From positions 1,578,832 through 1,642,831 of the forward strand of contig NZ_FUZV01000002.1 in NCBI RefSeq assembly GCF_900167565.1: a DNA stretch of 64,000 bases, written 5' to 3'. The translations under genes and the position numbers were made by a program. The notes beneath the pieces are model-generated. The model saw only the letters and a program-made list of their open reading frames with translations. It did not search any database and had not been told where the DNA came from. Positions 56,277 to 64,000 of this stretch are shown here, piece by piece. The DNA is from Pseudoxanthomonas indica (GTDB lineage: Bacteria > Pseudomonadota > Gammaproteobacteria > Xanthomonadales > Xanthomonadaceae). How positions within the stretch are numbered: position 1 is the first letter of the stretch; each line of letters begins with the position of its first letter.

Positions 56277-58334
56277 ATGGGGGGTAACGCCATGAGCTGG
56301 AGCGTGAAAGGGCATTTCCGAGCGAACAAGCTGTTCATAGCAATGAGCTTGCTGCTTTCGGCTCCATATGTATCCGCGCAGACCGCAAGTGTTGCAGAGG
56401 GAGTGGAAGGTAAGCAGGCCACCCGGCAAGCAGTGGACCTGGATGGTGTGACTGTCTCGGCGCAGAGACTGGAGGAAAGCACACCCATCGAGCTGGCGAA
56501 GTACGGCAACCGACTGCAAGTCATCGAAGGCGAGGAGATTGCACGCCGCAGCTTCGTGGACCTTGCGCAGACGCTTCAACAAATGGCGCCCGCGCTGTTC
56601 CTGATGCCGAAGTCGGGGGCATTCGACTACGTCTATCCGTCTCTGGAGGGTTCGCGATCCGGCGAGATCCTTTGGCTTGTTGATGGCGTCAGAATCAACA
56701 ACCGCCTGTACTCGACCACGACGCCACTCGACACCATTCCTGCCTCCATGATCGAGCGGGTGGAGATTCTTGAAGGCGGTCAGGGCCTGTTCTACGGAAC
56801 GCAAGCCGTTGCCGGCGTGGTGAACGTGATCACGAAAGCCACGTTGTCGACCGGTACGGACGGCCAACTCTCGATTGGCGCCGACAGCAACGAAGGTCGC
56901 CATCTCTCGGGAAATGTGCGGACGGCCATTGGTCCGCACCAGTTTGTGGCCTACGCGTCGAGTGACCAGGCCGACGGCTACCAGGCATTTCACAAGGACG
57001 ACTACCAGCCGAGCGGCACTGATCGCGAGCGTGGATACGACGTGACCACGGCTGGCCTGAAATATGCGATCAACTCGGAACGCGTGCGGGTCAGCGCCGG
57101 CTACCAGAAGACCGACGCAACCCTGGACTACGCGGCACCCAACCTGGAGCGGGTGTACTACAACAAGAGAACGGAAGACCTGGCGAACGTGAAGCTGGAT
57201 TGGGAATCCAGTGAATCCTTCGGCTTCTATGTAAAGGGCTACTACCACTCCTGGCATTCCTACATCAACCGGCTTCGCAACGTCATTGGAAGCCCGGGAG
57301 CGGTGGTGGTCTACCGGGACAACGTATTCTGGGGATACGAAGACTATGGCTTGAATGCAATGGCCAAGCTGGCGCCTGGCAATGGCTTTGAGTACTACCT
57401 GGGCTACGACTACCAGAATTACTCGGGCAAGGACGAGTCGCTCCTGATTGCCGAACAGGAGGAGGAAGTCCATGCCCTCTTCGGCCAGGTGAGGATGACG
57501 CCGGACGTCGTGGAAGGCTTGGCGCTGAGCGCCGGCGTTCGCCACAACGCACCGAAGCACGGTGAAAATGCCACCATCTGGAACGTCAGCGGTCAGTATG
57601 ACGTCAACGAAAACCTCTTCTTCCGCGCTACCGGCGGTACGGCCTATCGACTCCCGGATGCCGAAGAACTGTTCGGTATCGACCCATGCTGTACACAAGG
57701 CAATCCCGGATTGCAGGCGGAGGAGAGCCGCAACCTCAATGCATCGGTTGGGGGCTACTTCGACATCGGGCAACGCTCCGCGTCCTGGGAGCTGGTCGGA
57801 TTCGCACGCAAGGTCGACAACCTGATTGCCGGCGTGGTGGACCCGGTCACCGAGGTGGAAACGTACCAGAACACTTCGGATTCCACGAAGGTCAATGGAT
57901 TTCTCGCGACAACCACCTTGCCGATTGCCGAGAGTCTGACGGTGACCGCCAGCTATACGAAGACAGACGCCAAAGCGAATGGTCGACAGATTGACCGCAT
58001 TCCCGAATCGTCGGCCAAGTTGATGCTGGATTTCGCTCCACCCGAGAGCAACTTTGGTGGGTCACTCATCGCCACCTACGCAGGTGAGACCACCCAGACA
58101 ACCTCACTGGGCGCCAAGACGTATGGCCAGTACTGGTTGCTGGATCTCTCCGGATACCTCCTGTTCGGCGATGACGGAAAGCATCGTCTCTCCGGTCGCG
58201 TCGAGAACCTGACGGACAAGCTCTACATCACGAACGTGCTTAGGACCGTCCCGGACTCTGGGGGGGCGCCGTACCTGGCGAGGAACATCGGTTCGCCACG
58301 GACGTTCTATCTCACCTACAGCTATGCGTTCTGA
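56277..58334 (+). CDS. TonB-dependent outer-membrane receptor linked to histidine utilisation
   Basis: The 685-residue product has a signal peptide (FIAMSLLLSAPYVSAQTAS, cleavage near 35), a plug domain (VDLDGVTVSAQRLEESTPIE, ILWLVDGVRINNRLYST and MIERVEILEGGQGLFYGTQA) and a 22-strand barrel ending in ARNIGSPRTFYLTYSYAF with terminal Phe. GGGAG lies seven bases before ATG 56277; an alternative start is ATG 56292. Control by a HutC-like site suggests uptake of histidine, urocanate, His-peptides or a metal-histidine complex. The ligand is inference. Confidence 0.93.
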   Translation: MGGNAMSWSVKGHFRANKLFIAMSLLLSAPYVSAQTASVAEGVEGKQATRQAVDLDGVTVSAQRLEESTPIELAKYGNRLQVIEGEEIARRSFVDLAQTLQQMAPALFLMPKSGAFDYVYPSLEGSRSGEILWLVDGVRINNRLYSTTTPLDTIPASMIERVEILEGGQGLFYGTQAVAGVVNVITKATLSTGTDGQLSIGADSNEGRHLSGNVRTAIGPHQFVAYASSDQADGYQAFHKDDYQPSGTDRERGYDVTTAGLKYAINSERVRVSAGYQKTDATLDYAAPNLERVYYNKRTEDLANVKLDWESSESFGFYVKGYYHSWHSYINRLRNVIGSPGAVVVYRDNVFWGYEDYGLNAMAKLAPGNGFEYYLGYDYQNYSGKDESLLIAEQEEEVHALFGQVRMTPDVVEGLALSAGVRHNAPKHGENATIWNVSGQYDVNENLFFRATGGTAYRLPDAEELFGIDPCCTQGNPGLQAEESRNLNASVGGYFDIGQRSASWELVGFARKVDNLIAGVVDPVTEVETYQNTSDSTKVNGFLATTTLPIAESLTVTASYTKTDAKANGRQIDRIPESSAKLMLDFAPPESNFGGSLIATYAGETTQTTSLGAKTYGQYWLLDLSGYLLFGDDGKHRLSGRVENLTDKLYITNVLRTVPDSGGAPYLARNIGSPRTFYLTYSYAF

Positions 58335-58424
58335 CCACCATGCCTGCCGGGGCCGGCCGCGATATCAGCGTTCGGCCCTGGCAGGGAATCGCCATCAGCT
58401 TGGGCGAGTAGAGGGCACGGGAAG

Positions 58425-61304
58425 ATGATCAATCTGCGGATTTTCGACACATGCATCGCGAGCCCTGTTCCCTCCGTTTCGGAGGTGGCCGGGGAGGGCG
58501 CTCGTTCGAACGGCAAGTCTCGCAGCTTCGGAGAAGCGTTTGAACGAGCGATCCTGCTGATTCACCGATGGATTGGCATATTCGCCTGCGTACTTTTCGT
58601 CACCTGGTTCATCTCCGGTGTCATCCTGGCTTACGTACGTTGGCCAGCGATGGATCGAACCGAACGTGTCAATGTGCTCAAGCCCATTGAATGGTCGAGC
58701 GTGGGCGCCAGCCCGACGGCGGCGCTGCAAGCCCTGCAGCTGCAAGACTTTCCGAAAGACTTCCGCCTGGAGATGTCCGGTGGAAAGCCGGTCTATCGGG
58801 CGATTGGTTGGGACAAGCGTGAACGTGTCGCGACCGAGGCACAGACGGGAACTGCCGCGATCGAGCAGCCGCCCGTTTCGGGCGAAGCGGGGCTCGCCAT
58901 CGTGCGGGAGCAGCTCAGTGCACCGGCCGCCACCCTCGAGACGGCCGATCTCGAGCGCGATCAATGGACCGTGACCGGCTACTTCAACAAGCATCGGCCA
59001 TTCCATCTCGTGTCATTGAACGACGAGGCGGGATCAAAGTACTACGTATCCGTGGCGACAGGCGAGATTGTCCTGGACACGAAGCGGAAGGAACGATTCT
59101 GGAACTGGCTGGGCGCGATTCCACACTGGATCTACTTTCCGATCATCCGCAAGCATGAAGGCAAGTGGACCTGGATGATCTATGGCCTATCCGCGGCCGG
59201 CATCTTTGTTGCCATCAGCGGAGTCTGGATAGGCATAAAGCGGGTTCGACTTTCGCGGCGTTACTCCAATGGCAAGCGAGTTCCCTTTTCCGGGTGGCTA
59301 CGGTGGCATCACATCCTGGGCCTGATTGGCGGCTTCTTCCTTTGCATGTGGGTCATCAGCGGCCTGTTGACCATGTACCCGGGTGGGTTTCTGGAAGGCC
59401 GTAGCCTGACCAAGACGGATTTCGAGCGTTTCAGGGGCGTGAGTGCACCCAGATTCCCCCGCGTGGACTTCAACGCGCTGGGCAGCGTCGCCGGAGACGC
59501 CAGGCGCATCACGTTCAACTACATGGCGGGTGTTCCCATCCTGGTGCTCGAGTATCCAGGCGCCTCATCACGTGTGTTGGACGCACGCTCCCTGAAGCCC
59601 ATCACCTACCAATCCCCTCTCTATCGCCAGGCAACGGAAGCCCTGGTTCCCGAAGCAAAACTCCTGTCGATGAGCTGGATCCAGGATGGAGACGAGTACT
59701 GGCACACGGGGTTTGCCAGCAAGAAGTTGCCGGTCGTGCGCGCCATCTTCGATGACCAGGTCTGGTTCCACATTGATCCCGAGGCGGGCGCAGTCATCGA
59801 TGTCATGGACCGCACCGCGCGCGTGGACCGCTGGACCGCAGTGGGTATTCACGACCTCGATTGGTATTGGCTGCTGAAGAAGCGGCCGCTCTGGGATTTC
59901 GTCCTGCTTGTCACCATCATTCCGGGCCTGGCCATCAGCGTCACTGCGCTGGTCATCGGATTCAAGCGGCTGAGAAAATCGGTGGAGCCGGACTTGGCAT
60001 TCGAGCCGGAGAGTTTCGAGGATAGCGGCGCCGAGGAGAGCGGTGCGAACCTCGTCCACACATCAACCGCGCGCAAGGCGATGGTGGTCTTCTCTTCCCA
60101 GACAGGAACTGCAGAAGAGCTTGCCGAACAGTTGCGTACGGGATTGGTACACGCCCGGATGGAGGTACAGAAGCGCGATCTGGCGGAATTGTCTCCAGAT
60201 GACATCGCCCAATGCGAACTCGCGCTCTTTGTCATTTCCACCACCGGCGAAGGTGAGCCGCCCGACAAGGCGATGGCATTTGTCAGAAGGCACATGAAGC
60301 AGCCAGCAAATCTCGTCGCTACCGCCTACGCAGTGATTGCTCTGGGTGACTCGGAGTATCCGAAGTACTGCCAGTTCGGTCGCCAGGTCGATGCATGGCT
60401 GATGCAGTCCAAGGCTCGACGCTTGTTCCGCACTGCGCTGGTGGACAAGGGCGAAGACGCTGCCATCAAGACATGGGTGCAGAACCTGGAAGCCAGCCTG
60501 GAGCGGACGATTCATGTCGAAAGGAATGAACTCTTCTCACGCTGGAATCTGATTGACAGGACTTGCATCAACGAGGGAAGTGCAGGGGAACCCATTCTCC
60601 GGATAAACCTGGCATCACCGGAGGCAGGTCACCACTGGCTGCCGGGTGACATCGCGCGCCTTCAAGCTGGTATCACCTGGGATGAATACGCGCTTGGCCA
60701 ACGAAGCATCGTGCGCGACTACTCCATCGCCTCGGTCGAGACTGAAGGCTGCATCTCCCTGCTGGTGCGGCTTGCAAGAAAGCCCGACGGTTCGATTGGA
60801 ACAGGCTCCGGTTGGCTTGCGAATGCACCGATCGGAACTTCAATGGTCCTGCGCATCCGCTCCAACCCGGGCTTCCACCCGGCACCAGGCGGAAGCCCCG
60901 CCATATTCATCGGCAACGGTACCGGCTACGCCGGACTCCGTGCACACCTGATGGAACGGGTCGCCCATGGCAGTGGCAGGAATTGGCTGGTGTTCGGCGA
61001 GCGCAATCGAACGACTGACTTCGTCTGCTCCGAGGACATCAAGGCGTTCAGTGACGCCGGCCGGCTGGAGGCGTGCGACCTGGTGTTCTCACGTGATCAG
61101 CCAGTGAGGCGTTATGTCCAGGATGCACTTCGCGAACGGAGCGACAACATTCGCCACTGGGTTGAACAGGGGGCCTATATCTTCGTCTGCGGTAGCCAGC
61201 AAGGGATGGCCCCGGGTGTGCATTCGGCCCTGCAGCGTGCGCTGGGAGAAGAGTTCCTGCAGGAACTTGCGGAAACAGGTCGATACCGACGTGATGTCTA
61301 CTAA
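58425..61304 (+). CDS. PepSY/flavodoxin/ferredoxin-reductase fusion protein (CysJ-like reductase)
   Basis: The 959-residue product joins a PepSY-TM part with four membrane helices (about residues 43-73, 246-277, 290-321, 489-518), including ILLIHRWIGIFACVLFVTW and WLRWHHILGLIGGFFLCMW, to a flavodoxin domain (KAMVVFSSQTGTAEELAEQL, from about 551). FAD and NADP domains follow: RDYSIASVETEG, GNGTGYAGLRAHLMERV near 824, GERNRTTDFVC and FVCGSQQGMAPGVHSALQ. His-rich helices of PepSY-TM may bind haem. Such fusions pass NADPH electrons across the membrane, often to reduce ferric or other metal ligands. It follows the TonB receptor by 90 bases. Confidence 0.9.
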   Translation: MINLRIFDTCIASPVPSVSEVAGEGARSNGKSRSFGEAFERAILLIHRWIGIFACVLFVTWFISGVILAYVRWPAMDRTERVNVLKPIEWSSVGASPTAALQALQLQDFPKDFRLEMSGGKPVYRAIGWDKRERVATEAQTGTAAIEQPPVSGEAGLAIVREQLSAPAATLETADLERDQWTVTGYFNKHRPFHLVSLNDEAGSKYYVSVATGEIVLDTKRKERFWNWLGAIPHWIYFPIIRKHEGKWTWMIYGLSAAGIFVAISGVWIGIKRVRLSRRYSNGKRVPFSGWLRWHHILGLIGGFFLCMWVISGLLTMYPGGFLEGRSLTKTDFERFRGVSAPRFPRVDFNALGSVAGDARRITFNYMAGVPILVLEYPGASSRVLDARSLKPITYQSPLYRQATEALVPEAKLLSMSWIQDGDEYWHTGFASKKLPVVRAIFDDQVWFHIDPEAGAVIDVMDRTARVDRWTAVGIHDLDWYWLLKKRPLWDFVLLVTIIPGLAISVTALVIGFKRLRKSVEPDLAFEPESFEDSGAEESGANLVHTSTARKAMVVFSSQTGTAEELAEQLRTGLVHARMEVQKRDLAELSPDDIAQCELALFVISTTGEGEPPDKAMAFVRRHMKQPANLVATAYAVIALGDSEYPKYCQFGRQVDAWLMQSKARRLFRTALVDKGEDAAIKTWVQNLEASLERTIHVERNELFSRWNLIDRTCINEGSAGEPILRINLASPEAGHHWLPGDIARLQAGITWDEYALGQRSIVRDYSIASVETEGCISLLVRLARKPDGSIGTGSGWLANAPIGTSMVLRIRSNPGFHPAPGGSPAIFIGNGTGYAGLRAHLMERVAHGSGRNWLVFGERNRTTDFVCSEDIKAFSDAGRLEACDLVFSRDQPVRRYVQDALRERSDNIRHWVEQGAYIFVCGSQQGMAPGVHSALQRALGEEFLQELAETGRYRRDVY

Positions 61305-61319
61305 GGAGCGGAAACAGCA

Positions 61320-61805
61320 ATGATGAACGCGAAGAGTGGTGTGATGTGTTTCCTGGTCATGATGGCGACAGTCTGGAGTGCCCAGGCTGCCTCCCAGGAA
61401 CAGAAGAAGCCCGAGATCAGGACCTCCAAACTTGCCAATCTCCTGATCGAAAGGCCGTATGCCGAGTCGTACGCAACGGAAGAGCAGACGTTCGAGCTGG
61501 CGCCAGCCAATACGCCAGGTTGGCGTCTCGAGTACATGGTGACCATGAAGGCGGGCGATGCCTTGCTGTACTCGCTCACCGCAACCGAACCTGTCGTGAC
61601 CGAGTTCCATGGCGAGTTCAATGATGCGCTCGTCTTCTATCGCGAGGAGCCGGACACACGCCAGGCCCATGGACAGCTGATTGCGCCCGCTGATGGAAAG
61701 CAAGGCTGGTACATCGCCAACACGACCAGCAAGCCAGTCACCGTGAAGCTCCGTTTGAGCGGACGCTACGACAAGATTCCCGGACTGACGCGCATCGGCA
61801 AGTAG
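61320..61805 (+). CDS. Small exported protein of the TonB/PepSY operon
   Basis: The 161-residue product has a signal peptide (MCFLVMMATVWSAQAAS) and a mature region with ASYATEEQTFELAP-like VESYATEEQTFELAPANTPG positions (around 45-70), then YMVTMKAGDALLYSLTATEP and GWYIANTTSKPVTVKLRLSG, a beta-sandwich-like pattern. I know no named family. It starts 15 bases after the PepSY fusion, so it belongs to that operon and probably acts in the periplasm with it. Confidence 0.7.
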   Translation: MMNAKSGVMCFLVMMATVWSAQAASQEQKKPEIRTSKLANLLIERPYAESYATEEQTFELAPANTPGWRLEYMVTMKAGDALLYSLTATEPVVTEFHGEFNDALVFYREEPDTRQAHGQLIAPADGKQGWYIANTTSKPVTVKLRLSGRYDKIPGLTRIGK

Positions 61806-61899
61806 CCGAGCGGCGTGGCTCGTCCCGACGAGCCACCCCAATTCCTGCCAACCAAATCCTGTGAACGGGAACGGCTTCGGCCTTCCCGAAGGGGAAGTC

Positions 61900-63834
61900 A
61901 TGTTTAAGAACATCTCGGCCGCAGGCCTGATGCTGGGCTTGCTTGTCCCGGGCATTCTGCTTGCACGTACGACGGTTGATGATTCGTCGATTGAAATGAA
62001 GCTCGCGAGCCAGGTGCGGACGAGTGAGATCGGTTACGCGCGGAACGGCGAGTGGGCTGCTTTCAGCACCCGCGAGCCGGGTGACAAGCTGCCTCTCAAA
62101 AGCCGAATCTGGGTCTACAGGAAGGGAACCCATCAGGCCGTGCCCCTGAGCAATCTCGAGAGCGATCAGTCTGTACCGCGCATCTCGCCAGAGGGAACCC
62201 GCATTGCCTACATCGATAGAACCGACGCCAAGAAGGAACGCGTTGGTATCGCACAGCTCGGCGAGCCAGGCAAGGTGGTGGCGTTCGAAACAAAGGGGGC
62301 CATCGATATCGCGTGGCTCGGCGATGGGTCAGGCATCGCCATCCTGGCCGAAGAGGACGAAGACCCCGGCCTCGAGAAGGGCATGGTCGTCGGCAGTCAG
62401 TACTACAAACGCAAGCAGATTCGAGTTCTCGACGCGCGCACGGGCGCAGTAAGGACGCTGACCGCGTCAGCGTGGAATGTGGGCATGTTTGCTCCCATTC
62501 CTGGGAGCAGGGATGTCGTCATTACTGCGGAAGATGAGCTGAAGCCTGAGCAGGTTGTTCGACGTCTGTTCGTTGTCGAAGGAAACACGGGCGCCATGCG
62601 CGAATTCGGGGCGATTGAAGGCGTCGAGTACGACAAGCTGAGAGTCTCGCCAGACGGACGCCGTCTTGCGTTCATTGGCTCCGTCGACGGACCCACGGGC
62701 TTCGACCTGTTCGTGCAGGACATTGCCGGCGAGGGCAAGGCGGTCAATCTGACGGGACCCAGCGGTTCGTCGATTGATCGGATGGTGTCCGACTATGACT
62801 GGGTCGCCAACGACTCGCTCGTGGTCTCGGTGCAGGAAGGATTCGGCGACCGGGTGTATCGGGTGGGCATGGAGCGGTCGAAGCAGATCCTGAAGAGCTT
62901 CGACGATGCGACCCTCCTTGCCTTGGGTATCGACGGCGAGGCGTCGCTTGTCTACGCAAAGGGAAGCGATACGGCGCCACCGGAAGTCTGGATCAGCGAC
63001 GAGGCTGGTGACCGGCAGATTTCGCGACTCAACAACGCCATCCCCGGATTGGTGGAAGGCGAAGTCGTTGCCTACAAGAGCTGGGATGGCCGCAGCATCC
63101 AGGCAAAGCTGTTCAAGCCCAGCAAGGGCGTGGCGCCCTATCCCACGGTGATGCTGATCCATGGCGGGCCAGCAGGACGCTGGAGCAACAAAATCATCGA
63201 ATGGGCACAGGTACTGGTCGCCGACGGCTTCGCAGTGATGGCGCCCAACATTCGCGGCTCGTCAGGACACTCGCAGGCGTTCATGACCAGCAATCGCGCT
63301 GATTGGGGAGGCGGAGACTTCAAGGACGTCATGTCGGGCGTGGATTGGCTGGTGGAGAACAACCTCTCCGACCCCGATCACCTCGGCATCGCGGGCTGGT
63401 CGTACGGCGGTTACATGGCGGCGTGGGCGGTCACACAGACCGATCGCTTCAAGGCCTCGGTGGCGGGCGCCGGAATGATCGAATTGAACCTGCAGTGGGG
63501 TGCGGGCCTGCCCGAAGTGGTGCCTTACGACAGCTGGTTCCTCGGCACGCCATGGTCCCAACCTGAAAATTTCTCGCGCATGTCTCCACTGACGCATGTG
63601 AAGTCGGTGAAGACGCCGACGATGCTCATTGCCGGTGAGGCGGACCGCGTCGATCCCGCGCTTCAGAACTGGCCGTTCCATCGCGCGCTTCGAATGAACG
63701 GCATCGACACGGAGCTTTTGATCTACCCCCGGCAAGGTCATTCATTGCTGGAACGGAAGCATGCAGCGGATGCGGCAAGAAGGACAGCCGACTGGATGAA
63801 GAAATACGTCTCCAAGCCGACGGCCACCAACTGA
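61900..63834 (+). CDS. S9-family prolyl oligopeptidase-like peptidase
   Basis: The 644-residue product has a signal peptide (MFKNISAAGLMLGLLVPGIL) and a beta-propeller (about residues 40-385). The alpha/beta-hydrolase domain has HGGPAGRWSNKIIEWAQVLV, nucleophile Ser501 in IAGWSYGGYMAAWAV, Asp in AGEADRVDP (about 583-586) and His about 614 in RQGHSLLERKH. The start at ATG 61900 follows GGGGAA; GTG 61861 is a longer option. Exported S9 peptidases with TonB receptors are typical of this family. Its neighbourhood with hut genes suggests peptide-derived histidine supply. Confidence 0.93.
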   Translation: MFKNISAAGLMLGLLVPGILLARTTVDDSSIEMKLASQVRTSEIGYARNGEWAAFSTREPGDKLPLKSRIWVYRKGTHQAVPLSNLESDQSVPRISPEGTRIAYIDRTDAKKERVGIAQLGEPGKVVAFETKGAIDIAWLGDGSGIAILAEEDEDPGLEKGMVVGSQYYKRKQIRVLDARTGAVRTLTASAWNVGMFAPIPGSRDVVITAEDELKPEQVVRRLFVVEGNTGAMREFGAIEGVEYDKLRVSPDGRRLAFIGSVDGPTGFDLFVQDIAGEGKAVNLTGPSGSSIDRMVSDYDWVANDSLVVSVQEGFGDRVYRVGMERSKQILKSFDDATLLALGIDGEASLVYAKGSDTAPPEVWISDEAGDRQISRLNNAIPGLVEGEVVAYKSWDGRSIQAKLFKPSKGVAPYPTVMLIHGGPAGRWSNKIIEWAQVLVADGFAVMAPNIRGSSGHSQAFMTSNRADWGGGDFKDVMSGVDWLVENNLSDPDHLGIAGWSYGGYMAAWAVTQTDRFKASVAGAGMIELNLQWGAGLPEVVPYDSWFLGTPWSQPENFSRMSPLTHVKSVKTPTMLIAGEADRVDPALQNWPFHRALRMNGIDTELLIYPRQGHSLLERKHAADAARRTADWMKKYVSKPTATN

Positions 63835-63872
63835 GACGCGGCCACCTTGTCAATTCATTGGTCAACGCAACG

Positions 63873-64000
63873 ATGAGCAGTACGGATACAGATCAGGACC
63901 TGCTGAAGCAGGCCGCCCTCGAGTATCACCGTCTCTCCCCACCGGGCAAGATAAAGGTCACTCCGACCAAGCCCATGCTGACCCAGCGCGACCTGGCGCT
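63873..64000 (+). CDS. Malic enzyme (N-terminal fragment, truncated by the window edge)
   Basis: The frame opens at ATG 63873 and reads MSSTDTDQDLLKQAALEYHR, then LSPPGKIKVTPTKPMLTQRD, the start of the MaeB-type NADP-dependent malic enzyme (decarboxylating). The remaining, larger part lies beyond base 64000. Only about 43 residues are visible, so domain order cannot be checked. Confidence 0.82.
   Translation, partial: MSSTDTDQDLLKQAALEYHRLSPPGKIKVTPTKPMLTQRDLA

Overview
The window is a GC-rich chromosomal segment of a gammaproteobacterium in the Xanthomonadaceae/Lysobacteraceae. Evidence is the gene order clpS-clpA, infA, aat, trxB, ftsK, lolA, rarA, the TonB-receptor/prolyl-oligopeptidase style of nutrient uptake, and short TGTAGGAG-type dispersed repeats. 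Pseudoxanthomonas, Xanthomonas, Stenotrophomonas and Lysobacter are all plausible; the sequence alone does not let me choose. I saw no tRNA, rRNA, transposase, integrase or CRISPR array.

Bases 1-12220 are housekeeping: the clpS tail and clpA (Clp proteolysis), infA and aat (translation and the Leu/Phe N-degron), an acetyltransferase, a metallophosphoesterase, trxB, ftsK, lolA, rarA and crcB. Bases 12477-17040 hold the most unusual locus: a very glycine-rich secreted protein, two further exported proteins, an exported C39-type cysteine peptidase and a FapF-like outer-membrane protein. It resembles the Fap functional-amyloid system, but its substrates look different. Two of them carry a double-glycine (ARL[DE]xMRGG) processing motif that the C39 peptidase could cut, and two share a C-terminal QN[ST]G...LIQ motif.

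Bases 17051-22134 hold a GMC oxidoreductase, a DUF2950/DUF3300 pair and a small cation-diffusion transporter. Bases 22159-27023 (minus strand) are a probable purine or nucleoside salvage operon: a Tsx-like outer-membrane channel, guanine deaminase and two tandem MFS permeases. Bases 27174-34292 pair an operon (single-domain response regulator, DUF3302 protein, HlyD-type adaptor, NodT-type outer-membrane factor, potassium-channel-like protein) with a divergent PAS sensor kinase and FixJ-type regulator. A small S41-like protein, a PaoABC-type periplasmic molybdenum aldehyde oxidase, a GNAT protein and a phytochelatin-synthase-like peptidase follow.

Bases 40524-50386 look like a sugar or glycoside 3-oxidation locus. 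Two convergent transcription units encode a GMC dehydrogenase with its small Tat-type subunit, a DUF1080 (3-keto-glycoside hydrolase-like) protein, a cytochrome c, three TIM-barrel isomerase-like proteins, a Gfo/Idh/MocA dehydrogenase and an MFS permease. Both start next to the palindrome TGCAATCGATTGCA, which is probably the operator of the LacI-family regulator encoded at the right end.

Bases 50408-61805 are a histidine-utilisation locus (hutC, hutU, hutH, hutI). hutI is divergent from a TonB-dependent receptor, a PepSY/flavodoxin/ferredoxin-reductase fusion and a small exported protein. The divergent control region carries three TGTATA[GC]ACA sites, so HutC probably controls both sides. 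An S9 prolyl-oligopeptidase-like enzyme and the first 43 codons of a malic enzyme end the window.
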